Shown here: positions 1 through 6,068 of the stretch, piece by piece
Numbering within the stretch: position 1 is the stretch's first letter
Layout: each line of letters opens with the position of its first letter
Assembly (NCBI GenBank): GCA_029777215.1
Contig: JAKOSQ010000356.1
Coordinates: 1 to 8,352, forward strand
From: Bacillota bacterium
GTDB lineage: Bacteria > Bacillota > Clostridia > Oscillospirales > Oscillospiraceae
Direction of reading: 5' to 3'
DNA length: 8,352 nt
The notes under the pieces: model-generated
What the model saw: the letters and a program-made list of their open reading frames with translations, nothing else
What the model was told of the DNA's origin: nothing
Database searches by the model: none
Program-made: the position numbers and the translations under genes

Positions 1-1097
1 AATTCATAGGTGAACTTCTGTTCCTTGGTGTCGCCGTAGGTCATGTAGGCATACTTGTTGTCGGCTGCCTTTGCTTCAGCGATGGAGGGAACGTCGTCAG
101 CCTTCTTCTGGATGTAGGTCTTCGTCTTCGGATCATAGCAGAAGAGGACCTTCTTGCCGTCGACGATGTCCTTCTTGTAGAAGCCGTGCTTGACCTTGTC
201 GCCGATGTTGCCGTCTTCGATCATCTGCTTGAGGAACTCAGGAGGATCGTACTCGACCTTCTCGCGCGGATCGCTGGAAGCGGCGAGAACGTTGCCGGCA
301 ACGGCGTTGAGGATGTCGACGCCGACGATATCGATCGTCTTGCAGGTAGCAGACTTCGGGTGAGCCATGATCGGGCCGGTCAGCAGGTCGATGGTCGGGA
401 TGTCATAGTCGTACTTCTCAGCCAGACGCAGAGCGGAGACAGCTGCGAAAACGCCGATACGGTTGCCAACGAAGTTCGGTGTGTCCTTCGCATTGACAAC
501 GACCTTGCCGAGGGAGTTCTCAGCAAAGTACTGCATGCGGTCATAAGCATCCTTGTCCGTCCACTTGGTGGCGATCATCTCAAAGAGAGCCATCCAGCGC
601 GGGGGGTTGAAGAAGTGGGTGCCCATGAAGTATTTCTGCAGCTCGGGATCGAGACCATCAACGATCTTCGTGACGGAAACGCCGGAGGTGTTGGAGGAAA
701 CGATCGCATCGCCCTTGCGATACTTGGCGATGTTGGAAAGCACGCTCTGTTTGATATCGATGCGCTCGGAAACCGCTTCGATGATCCAGTCAGCCGTGGA
801 GACTTCGTCCATGTTGTCGGTGGTGTTGCCGATGCGGATGTTCTTGATCGCGCCCTTGCTGTAAAGGAGCATGTTCTTCGGCTTTTTGATTCTGTCGAGG
901 CCGGCGAGGGTGAAACGGTTGCGGTACTCGTAAGTATCGGTGGTATAGCCCTTGGCGATTTCGTCGTCGTTGAGTCCCTTCGGCGGGACGATGTCGAGCA
1001 TAACGGTTTCTACGCCTACGCTCGCGAGCAGTGCAGCGATGGAAGCGCCCATCGTGCCGGCGCCAAAGACGACGGCTTTGTTAATGTTTTTATACAT
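1..1097 (-). CDS. 3-hydroxyacyl-CoA dehydrogenase, FadN-like, N-terminal 365 residues (runs off left edge)
   Basis: The minus strand is open from ATG at 1097 to base 1, so only the N-terminal part is seen. The protein begins MYKNINKAVVFGAGTMG. It has a Rossmann NAD-binding motif GAGTMG (12-17), SSNTSG (134-139), the catalytic dyad region GTHFFNPPRWMALFE with His161 and Glu173, and DTPNF with Asn208. These match the Ser/His/Glu/Asn active-site set of the family. The C-terminal dehydrogenase domain follows, with a HGFYKK segment near residue 290. Enzymes of this family oxidise (S)-3-hydroxyacyl-CoA to 3-oxoacyl-CoA with NAD+, or run in reverse during chain elongation. The sequence most resembles the long FadN type (about 790 aa, with a crotonase-like C-terminal part), but that part lies outside the window, so a shorter protein is possible. 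The start is backed by AAAGGAGAG about 12 nt upstream. It lies downstream of the crotonase gene on the same strand. Confidence 0.93.
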   Translation of the reverse strand, partial: MYKNINKAVVFGAGTMGASIAALLASVGVETVMLDIVPPKGLNDDEIAKGYTTDTYEYRNRFTLAGLDRIKKPKNMLLYSKGAIKNIRIGNTTDNMDEVSTADWIIEAVSERIDIKQSVLSNIAKYRKGDAIVSSNTSGVSVTKIVDGLDPELQKYFMGTHFFNPPRWMALFEMIATKWTDKDAYDRMQYFAENSLGKVVVNAKDTPNFVGNRIGVFAAVSALRLAEKYDYDIPTIDLLTGPIMAHPKSATCKTIDIVGVDILNAVAGNVLAASSDPREKVEYDPPEFLKQMIEDGNIGDKVKHGFYKKDIVDGKKVLFCYDPKTKTYIQKKADDVPSIAEAKAADNKYAYMTYGDTKEQKFTYE

Positions 1098-1174
1098 GAG
1101 ATAGCTTCTCTCCTTTTGCTTTTTTAAATCGACGCGGGACTTTGTCCACGTGAGATTTACTGTTTACACCGGTC

Positions 1175-1197
1175 ATTTAAAAGCAGAACTTTTAAAT
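1175..1197. promoter_or_regulatory. 9-bp perfect inverted repeat upstream of the 3-hydroxyacyl-CoA dehydrogenase gene
   Basis: ATTTAAAAG at 1175-1183 and CTTTTAAAT at 1189-1197 are perfect reverse complements separated by 5 nt. The site is about 80 nt upstream of the dehydrogenase ATG, in an AT-rich patch inside otherwise GC-rich DNA. The symmetry and position suggest an operator for a dimeric repressor. A small RNA hairpin is the alternative. I could not pick a convincing -35/-10 pair beside it. Confidence 0.4.
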
Positions 1198-1237
1198 CAA
1201 CCTAAAATTCCGCACGCCCATATCTGACAGCTTCTCT

Positions 1238-1277
1238 TCTCGGCCGCCGAGACGGCGCCGCTTTGGGGGCGGCGCCG
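1238..1277. other. Two abutting GC-rich stem-loops between the crotonase and dehydrogenase genes
   Basis: TCTCGG (1238-1243) pairs with CCGAGA (1247-1252) across a 3-nt loop. It is directly followed by CGGCGCCGC (1253-1261) pairing with GCGGCGCCG (1269-1277) across a 7-nt loop. Both stems are perfect. No U tract follows on either strand, so this is not a standard intrinsic terminator. In the minus-strand mRNA it would sit about 70 nt after the crotonase stop. A processing, stability or partial-termination role is possible, giving unequal expression of the two genes. Confidence 0.45.
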
Positions 1278-1348
1278 GGTCGGGCGGTAATTGTCAGTAA
1301 CCTGGGCGGTTTTTAGAATCGCGCGGTCAGGCCGCCGGTTCAGAGTGC

Positions 1349-2170
1349 TTAGGCAAAGTTTGCTCTTCTCTTTTCGCAGAATGCGGAAACGCCCTCGAAG
1401 AAATCGTCGGAAGCGCCGCAGGCCATCTGAGCCTCGACCTCTTTCTTGACGTACTCTTCGAAGCCCTTGAATTCGGACTCCCAGACGAGCTTCTTGATGT
1501 AGGTGTAGGAATTGAGCGGGCCAAAGGTGAACTTCTTTGCGCGCTTCATAACAGCTTCTGCAAACGCATCGTCGTCCTCGATGACTTCGGTGACCATGCC
1601 AAGAGCCTTGGCGTCGTCTGCGAAGACCATCTGGCCGCCGTCCATAGCGAGTTCAATAGCCTTGTTGAGGCCAACAGCGCGGGTCAGGAGGTAGATGCCG
1701 CCGGCATCCGGAACCAGGCCGAGCTTGGAGAAAGCCGTCATGAAGACGGAAGTCTCGGTAGCCATAACGTAGTCGCAGGCAAGAGCAACGCCGACACCAG
1801 CGCCAGCGCATGCGCCCTGAACAGCGCCGACAACAGGCTTGGAGAGCTGCTTGATGGCCTTGGTGACGTTTGCCATCTTGGCAATAGACTTGCCGAATTC
1901 CTGAACGAACAGGTCCTTGGCGTTGTTCTTCATGCCGTCATACATAGCCTTGACGTCGCCGCCGGCGGAGAATGCCGGGCTCGGGAACTTATCGGTGTTG
2001 GTGCTGTTGATGATAACAGCCTTGACGTCCTTGTCGGCGTCAGCCTTGGCAAGCGCATCGCAAAGCTCATCGAGCATGACCTCATCGAATGCGTTCATGT
2101 TTGCGGGGCTATCCATGGAGATGGTTGCGACTCTTTCAGATACTGCGTACTTGACCTTAGTGTATTCCAT
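1349..2170 (-). CDS. Enoyl-CoA hydratase/isomerase (crotonase) family protein
   Basis: A 273-aa crotonase-fold protein of normal family length. The first oxyanion-hole segment is AFSAGGDVKAM (66-76). The second is GAVQGACAGAGVGVALACDY (115-134). PDAGG is at 154-158, and the C-terminal family motif GVSAFCEKRRANF ends the protein. Aligned by eye to rat mitochondrial enoyl-CoA hydratase, the catalytic Glu144 position is Gly127 and the Glu164 position is Phe147. The only acid nearby is Asp155 in PDAGG. The fold and CoA binding are therefore well supported, but plain hydratase activity is doubtful. A double-bond isomerase, as in PaaG-type members that use Asp, is a better guess. The ATG at 2170 has AAAGGA 8 nt upstream. 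It is probably the first gene of a unit with the downstream dehydrogenase and would serve acyl-CoA oxidation or synthesis. Confidence 0.92.
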   Translation of the reverse strand: MEYTKVKYAVSERVATISMDSPANMNAFDEVMLDELCDALAKADADKDVKAVIINSTNTDKFPSPAFSAGGDVKAMYDGMKNNAKDLFVQEFGKSIAKMANVTKAIKQLSKPVVGAVQGACAGAGVGVALACDYVMATETSVFMTAFSKLGLVPDAGGIYLLTRAVGLNKAIELAMDGGQMVFADDAKALGMVTEVIEDDDAFAEAVMKRAKKFTFGPLNSYTYIKKLVWESEFKGFEEYVKKEVEAQMACGASDDFFEGVSAFCEKRRANFA

Positions 2171-2237
2171 AATCCTTGTCCTTTCATGATGAAATTAGAG
2201 ACCGGGTTCTCCATCGTCGCAGAGAACTCACTAATGC

Positions 2238-2267
2238 ATTATACAAGCAAAAGGTGTGCCAATGCAA
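2238..2267 (-). promoter_or_regulatory. Sigma-A-like promoter for the crotonase gene
   Basis: Read on the minus strand, TTGCAT (2267-2262) is followed after 18 nt by a perfect TATAAT (2243-2238). The -35 matches consensus only in TTG. The predicted start near 2231 gives a leader of about 60 nt. That leader contains a small GTTCTC/GAGAAC hairpin before the ribosome binding site. Confidence 0.5.
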
Positions 2268-2405
2268 GATGTCGCATGCTCTTTTGTTAAATATTTATAA
2301 GAATATCGCACGTTTGTTTGCACTATTTACATACGCGGTCCCGCCGCGCCGCTTTTTTGCATTCCCCGGGCTGACGCGTGCCGTCCGGGCGTGCGTCTCC
2401 TGCGC

Positions 2406-2445
2406 CGATAACGGCACGTTTCAGACACGAGACGTGCCGTTATCG
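2406..2445. repeat. 17-bp inverted repeat (long hairpin) in the divergent intergenic region
   Basis: Bases 2406-2422 pair with 2429-2445 through 17 positions, with a single T.G wobble and a 6-nt loop AGACAC. The outer core CGATAACGGCACGT is a perfect 14-bp arm. No T tract follows on either strand (CTCCAAAAATG on plus, GCGCAGG on minus), so it is not a standard terminator. It lies between the two divergent promoters, about 70 nt upstream of the plus-strand -35. It could be an operator or a small dispersed palindromic element. Confidence 0.6.
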
Positions 2446-2514
2446 CTCCAAAAATGTATCATCCGGCAGGTCCCATATTTGCCCGATTATGAAACCATCC
2501 CCGGCTTTTGGCCC

Positions 2515-2543
2515 TTGCTTTTCAAGGGGCGCCGCATTATAAT
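2515..2543 (+). promoter_or_regulatory. Sigma-A-like promoter for the Cys-rich ferredoxin/hypA unit, overlapped by a dyad
   Basis: TTGCTT (2515-2520), a 17-nt spacer and a perfect TATAAT (2538-2543). The -35 is covered by an inverted repeat, CCCTTG (2512-2517) and CAAGGG (2523-2528), which could be a repressor site. The start would fall near 2550, leaving a leader of about 75 nt. Confidence 0.6.
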
Positions 2544-2563
2544 GCATTTATCTGACGAGAAAT

Positions 2564-2587
2564 CCGGCATGATCCGGGCTATGCCGG
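2564..2587 (+). promoter_or_regulatory. 5' leader hairpin of the ferredoxin gene
   Basis: CCGGCAT (2564-2570) and ATGCCGG (2581-2587) form a perfect 7-bp stem with a 10-nt loop, just after the predicted transcription start and 26 nt before the ribosome binding site. There is no T tract directly after it. It matches no riboswitch that I recognise. It may stabilise the mRNA or bind a regulator. Confidence 0.35.
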
Positions 2588-2613
2588 TATCTGTTAAAAT
2601 TTCAGCAAATGAT

Positions 2614-2619
2614 AAGGAG
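2614..2619 (+). promoter_or_regulatory. Ribosome binding site that fixes the ferredoxin start at 2627
   Basis: AAGGAG stands 7 nt before ATG 2627. An in-frame ATG at 2609 would place this sequence inside the coding region and has no comparable site upstream. The start at 2627 (MYNPDPEQ) is therefore preferred. Confidence 0.85.
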
Positions 2620-2626
2620 ACGCATT

Positions 2627-3604
2627 ATGTACAATCCCGATCCCGAACAGAGAAAGAAAACTCAGCGTGCGCTGGCCAAAGCCTTCCCCCGCACCGAAGA
2701 GGGCTTTGCCAGACTCATGCACGCACAGCTCTACATGGGCTACATCCCCCTTTACATCTATTACATGAGATCTTCGTTCAACAACTACCTGCCTGAGCCG
2801 GACGATCTCAAGAAGCCGGGCGGCATTGAAAACGAAATCGTTGAAGAGCTCGTCAAGTGCGCCGTCAACGAGTGCAACCGCAACGTTGCTTCCGTCATGA
2901 CGAACACCTACCACGCCAAGGTCCTCCGTCTTTCGGACGCCGAGCAGCTCGTCACCCTCACCGAGGACCTCGATCTTGGCACGCTGCCGAAGACCATCGT
3001 CCCCTACGAGGTCGCGCGCGACGCGATCATCGACAGCCCGGACCGCATTGCGGTCATCGATTGCGTCTGCCGTACGATGCGCGGCGAAAAGGGCTGCAAG
3101 CCTGTTGACGTCTGCCTCCTCATCGGTGAGCCGTGGGTCTCCTGGGCGCTTGACCGCGACCGCTACGTCAACGGCCGTCTGATCACGCAGGACGAGGCTC
3201 TGCAGATCCTCCACGACTGCCACGAGCGCGGCAACGTCCACGCTGCCTTCTTCAAGGACGCGCTGGCCGGCCGTCTCTACTCCATCTGCAACTGCTGCCC
3301 GTGCTGCTGCACCGCGCTGCTGAGCCAGAACTACCTCACCGCTCCGATGATGTGCGGCTCCGGCTTTATCGCCAAGATCGACTACGACAAGTGCGTCAAC
3401 TGCGGCCTGTGCGAAAAGCACTGCAACTTCCTCGCCATCTACCGCGACGGTCAGAACAAGGTCACGGTCAACGAAGACCTCTGCCGCGGCTGCCAGGCCT
3501 GCGAGACCTTCTGCAAGAGCGATGCGATCCATCTCGAGCTCGTCGACCCGTCGGTCCTCGCTCCGCTGGATGTCAAGGCCCTCAAGGCGCAGCAGAACGC
3601 CTGA
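2627..3604 (+). CDS. Cys-rich 4Fe-4S ferredoxin-domain protein (22 cysteines)
   Basis: A 325-aa soluble protein with no signal peptide or membrane segment. The N-terminal 140 residues are not recognised. Then comes CVCRTMRGEKGCKPVDVC (146-163; Cys146, 148, 157, 163), then CNCCPCCC (221-228), which packs six cysteines into eight residues. At the C-terminus are two ferredoxin motifs, CVNCGLCEKHC (256-266) and CRGCQACETFC (286-296). In both ferredoxin motifs the residue after the last Cys is not the usual Pro (Asn267, Lys297). The C-terminal part should hold two 4Fe-4S clusters and carry electrons. The middle cysteines could bind another cluster or metal, which is inference. It is the first gene of a two-gene unit and ends 3 nt before hypA. 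The physiological partner is unknown. A redox subunit for a nickel or other metalloenzyme is one possibility. Confidence 0.85.
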   Translation: MYNPDPEQRKKTQRALAKAFPRTEEGFARLMHAQLYMGYIPLYIYYMRSSFNNYLPEPDDLKKPGGIENEIVEELVKCAVNECNRNVASVMTNTYHAKVLRLSDAEQLVTLTEDLDLGTLPKTIVPYEVARDAIIDSPDRIAVIDCVCRTMRGEKGCKPVDVCLLIGEPWVSWALDRDRYVNGRLITQDEALQILHDCHERGNVHAAFFKDALAGRLYSICNCCPCCCTALLSQNYLTAPMMCGSGFIAKIDYDKCVNCGLCEKHCNFLAIYRDGQNKVTVNEDLCRGCQACETFCKSDAIHLELVDPSVLAPLDVKALKAQQNA

Positions 3605-3607
3605 GCC

Positions 3608-3955
3608 GTGCATGAGCTCGGTATCATGACCGACGTGCTCGACCGCTCTCTCGCGGTCTGTCAGCAGCACGGCGGCACGAGGGTGACGAAGATCACGCTG
3701 AAGATTGGCGTGATGTCCGGCATCGCTGCAAGCTATGTCCAGTCTTTTTTCGACGTTCTCTCGAAGGGCACGGCCGCCGAGGGCGCCGAGATCGTCATCG
3801 AGGACGACCCGGCGGTCTTCACCTGCCGCAAATGCGGTGAGCGCACCGAGTACGCCGCGCTGAGCCCCGAATACGTCTGCGCGCACTGCGGCAGCGCCGC
3901 GCTGCATCTCGAGGGCGGCTACGGGCTGCAGATCATTAACGTCGGAATCCTTTGA
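3608..3955 (+). CDS. hypA: HypA/HybF-type hydrogenase nickel metallochaperone
   Basis: A 115-aa protein of normal HypA length. It starts with the invariant MHE (Met1, His2, Glu3), whose His2 is part of the nickel site. A zinc domain follows with CRKC (73-76) and CAHC (91-94), and the C-terminal GYGLQIINV matches the usual DGLQI-type end. HypA delivers nickel with HypB for [NiFe]-hydrogenase maturation, and in some bacteria for urease. The start is GTG at 3608. This is decided by the MHE motif, because a later ATG would remove it. No good ribosome binding site precedes it, and only 3 nt separate it from the ferredoxin stop, so translation is probably coupled. No hypB-F or hydrogenase genes are in the window. 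It is followed at once by a terminator. Confidence 0.92.
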   Translation: MHELGIMTDVLDRSLAVCQQHGGTRVTKITLKIGVMSGIAASYVQSFFDVLSKGTAAEGAEIVIEDDPAVFTCRKCGERTEYAALSPEYVCAHCGSAALHLEGGYGLQIINVGIL

Positions 3956-3974
3956 AAAAAGTGCAGTTTTGCGG

Positions 3975-4007
3975 ATGTGGGAGCATTTTTGCTCCCATAT
4001 CCTTTTT
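3975..4007 (+). terminator. Rho-independent terminator of the ferredoxin-hypA unit
   Basis: TGGGAGCA (3978-3985) and TGCTCCCA (3990-3997) form a perfect 8-bp stem with a T4 loop. It extends to 11 bp with one G.U pair, and is followed by CC and TTTTT (4003-4007). It sits 20 nt after the hypA stop. Confidence 0.9.
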
Positions 4008-4064
4008 GTAAGGGGAAAAAGTGGGCCGTTACGGCCGAAAAAGGAAAAAAGATAAGAAATACGG

Positions 4065-4094
4065 TTGTAAATCATCCGTTCCAGAGAATATAAT
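4065..4094 (+). promoter_or_regulatory. Sigma-A-like promoter for motAB
   Basis: TTGTAA (4065-4070), an 18-nt spacer and a perfect TATAAT (4089-4094). The start would be near 4101, about 45 nt before the motA ATG. I see no sigma-28 pattern (TAAA...GCCGATAA). A perfect 6-bp dyad, GGCCGT-T-ACGGCC (4024-4036), lies about 30 nt upstream of the -35 and might be a regulator site. Confidence 0.6.
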
Positions 4095-4146
4095 ATAAGC
4101 AAGACTTTCTCGTTCGTTTCCAATAATCGTGGGGGTTAAAGAGAGA

Positions 4147-4947
4147 ATGAACATCACACTACTGATCGGACTTGTCCTCGGCTTTGGCGGCGTCGTCGCG
4201 GGCTATGTCTTAGACGAAGGCGTCCTGGCCGCGCTGCTCAAGCCTTCGGCCGCCTGCATCGTTTTCGGCGGCACCTTCGGCATCATGCTCATGGGCAACC
4301 CCATAAGCCGGCTGAAAAAAGTTCCCGCCGCGATCAAGCTCGTCATCAAGGGCCAGAAGCAGAACTTCGCTGAGCTCATCGACATCATCATGGATGTGTC
4401 GGTCGTCGCGAGGCGCGACGGTCTGCTCGCGCTGGAGACCGAGGCCGGCAAATACGAAAATCCGATCCTCAAAAAGGGTCTTGCGTACATAGCGGACGGC
4501 ATCAGTCCGGAGCGCCTCAGGCAGAACCTTTACGCCGAGAGCGACGCCCAGCTCGCCGATTATGAGGAGGGCGCGAAGGTCTTTGAGGGCATGGGCGGCG
4601 CGGCGCCGACCTGCGGCGTTTTGGGTACCGTCATGGGCATGGTCTCCATTCTGCGAAGCATGTCCGGCAGCGACATGGACTCCCTCGGCGGCAAGATCGC
4701 GACGGCATTCATCGCCACGATGTACGGCGTCGGCTCGGCAAACCTCCTGTGGCTCCCCATCGCGTCCACCATCAAGGCGCTCGCCGAGGAACAGGAAAAC
4801 TACAACCGCATCCTCATTGAAGGCCTGCTCTCCATCCAGGCCGGCGAATATCCGTCCCGTATCAAGGAATACCTCATCGCCATGTGCGGCCCCGAAAACT
4901 CGAAGGGCATCGACACCGAGAGCAAGGGCGGCGAGGGCGGCAAATAA
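4147..4947 (+). CDS. motA: Flagellar motor stator protein MotA
   Basis: A 266-aa membrane protein of usual MotA length. Helices lie at about 3-20, 29-49, 150-175 and 188-210, with the large cytoplasmic loop between the second and third. Arg89 and Glu97 (ARRDGLLALE) match the rotor-contacting Arg90/Glu98 pair of E. coli. Pro154 (GAAPTCGVLG) and Pro204 (LWLPIA) match Pro173 and Pro222, which are needed for ion-driven movement. Five MotA and two MotB make the ion channel that turns the flagellum. ATG 4147 (MNITLLIGLVLG) is preferred because family members begin just before the first helix. A GTG at 4129 would add only six residues (MGVKER). The Shine-Dalgarno is weak for either start. motB follows 32 nt later. 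Confidence 0.95.
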   Translation: MNITLLIGLVLGFGGVVAGYVLDEGVLAALLKPSAACIVFGGTFGIMLMGNPISRLKKVPAAIKLVIKGQKQNFAELIDIIMDVSVVARRDGLLALETEAGKYENPILKKGLAYIADGISPERLRQNLYAESDAQLADYEEGAKVFEGMGGAAPTCGVLGTVMGMVSILRSMSGSDMDSLGGKIATAFIATMYGVGSANLLWLPIASTIKALAEEQENYNRILIEGLLSIQAGEYPSRIKEYLIAMCGPENSKGIDTESKGGEGGK

Positions 4948-4979
4948 GCATCCTCCTTCCGTAAAAGCGAGGTACAAAA

Positions 4980-5858
4980 ATGGCGAAAGTCAAACTTGAA
5001 AAAGATACAAGTGAACGCTGGCTGCTCACCTACTCCGATCTGATGAACCTGCTTTTGATTTTGTTCATCATTCTCTTTTCCATGAGCCAGCTCAACGCGA
5101 AAAAAGCGGCGGCCGTCTCGAGCTCTCTGCAGCAGGGCTTCAGCGGCTCCTCCGCGTCCAACGCCGCGGGAACCGCCTCCAGCGCGGGCACCGACTCCGG
5201 CGCGGGGACCGGCGCGCAGGGCAGCGGCACAGGCACCGGCGCCGGCGGCACGGGGGCGGACGCCTACTGGACTGTCGACGAATACGGCCAGTTCTACCAG
5301 GAGGTCACGAAGCTCATCAAGGACCAGAACCTCACTGACAAGGTTGCCGCCAAGCTCGACGACACCGGCATCGTCATCTCCTTCAAGGACACGGTCCTCT
5401 TCCCATCCGGCAGCGCCGTTCTGAGCGCGGACGCGCTCGGCCTCATCGACAACATCGGCGGGCTGCTCTACGGGCTCAACTACTCCTACATACTCGTCGA
5501 GGGCCACACGGACACGGACCCGATCAGCACCGCGAAGTATCCCGACAACCTCGCGCTGAGCAGCGACCGTGCCGGCAACGTCTGGCGCGAGCTTGTGCGC
5601 AGTGGCCTGCCGCCGGACTCCATGGCGGCCATCGGCTACGGCGAGTACCGCCCCGTAGCGGCAAATGACTCTGCCGAGCACAAGGCGCAGAACCGCCGTG
5701 TCGTGATCACGATCCTCAAGCAGCCCGCCTCGACCGCCACGATCACAAAAGGCGAGGTCGTCTCGGCGACCCCGGCACCCTCCGGCGCGCAGACGAGCGC
5801 CGCCGCCTCGCAGACTCCCGCCGCCAGCGCCGAGGCCAGCGCGGAAGCAAAGAAATAA
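4980..5858 (+). CDS. motB: Flagellar motor stator protein MotB (OmpA-like peptidoglycan-binding)
   Basis: A 292-aa protein. A short cytoplasmic N-terminus leads to one helix, TYSDLMNLLLILFIILFSMS (17-36). Asp20 is the ion-binding residue, equivalent to Asp32 of E. coli MotB. The OmpA-like domain (about 132-248) has ILVEGHTDTDPI (171-182), LALSSDRA (191-198), GYGEYRP (219-225) and the NRRVVITI strand (238-245), which bind peptidoglycan and anchor the stator. Residues 54-94 are almost only Gly, Ser, Thr, Ala, Asn and Asp, replacing the usual plug region. The tail (249-292) is Ala/Ser/Thr/Pro-rich. Ion preference cannot be read from the sequence. GAGG lies 7 nt before the ATG. It ends the motAB unit, followed by a strong terminator. 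Confidence 0.95.
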   Translation: MAKVKLEKDTSERWLLTYSDLMNLLLILFIILFSMSQLNAKKAAAVSSSLQQGFSGSSASNAAGTASSAGTDSGAGTGAQGSGTGTGAGGTGADAYWTVDEYGQFYQEVTKLIKDQNLTDKVAAKLDDTGIVISFKDTVLFPSGSAVLSADALGLIDNIGGLLYGLNYSYILVEGHTDTDPISTAKYPDNLALSSDRAGNVWRELVRSGLPPDSMAAIGYGEYRPVAANDSAEHKAQNRRVVITILKQPASTATITKGEVVSATPAPSGAQTSAAASQTPAASAEASAEAKK

Positions 5859-5928
5859 GCGCGGCCACTGGCCCCGGCAGGCCATCGGCCCGATAGGAAA
5901 AGCCTTGTCAGGCTTTCCCGACAGACTG

Positions 5929-5969
5929 AAAAGATCCGTCCCGCAGATGCGGGACGGATCTTTTTTTTT
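5929..5969 (+). terminator. Strong rho-independent terminator after motB, probably bidirectional
   Basis: AAGATCCGTCCCGC (5931-5944) and its perfect complement (5949-5962) close on the 4-nt loop AGAT. The stem reaches 16 bp with flanking A-T pairs and runs into a T tract ending at 5969. On the minus strand the same stem is followed by TTTTC, so it can also end oleate hydratase transcripts, whose stop is about 100 nt away. A smaller AAAGCC/GGCTTT hairpin (5899-5916) precedes it in a GGCC-rich spacer. Confidence 0.95.
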
Positions 5970-6068
5970 CCGATGGGGACTGCGCTTTCGGGACTTACCG
6001 GAGGCAGGGAATGCACGGCCTACGACGGCGCGCGGCTCCCGGGCCGCCCCGCGGAAAGAATGCGCAGA

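Noticed and set aside
186..1127. 313-codon plus-strand open frame opposite the left-edge gene
   Set aside because: It is the shadow of the 3-hydroxyacyl-CoA dehydrogenase on the minus strand, whose motifs are unmistakable. The plus-strand translation resembles no family and has no ribosome binding site.
1253..1277. Intrinsic terminator after the crotonase gene
   Set aside because: The stem is strong, but no T tract follows on the minus strand (TCTCGG comes next) or on the plus strand, so it is listed as an unexplained stem-loop.
2176..2796. 206-codon plus-strand open frame across the divergent intergenic region
   Set aside because: It overlaps the promoters, the 17-bp hairpin and the real ferredoxin start in another frame. 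No family resemblance.
2594..4123. 509-codon minus-strand open frame opposite the ferredoxin and hypA genes
   Set aside because: It spans two real genes, their junction and a terminator, is Val/Asp/Ala/Arg-rich as antisense of GC-rich codons usually is, and has no family motif.
4129..4146. GTG start for motA six codons upstream
   Set aside because: The added residues MGVKER are not typical for MotA, which begins just before the first helix. The Shine-Dalgarno is no better than for ATG 4147.
4800..5885. 361-codon minus-strand open frame opposite motB
   Set aside because: It covers the motA-motB junction in antisense and is Gly/Arg/Ala-biased with no domain.
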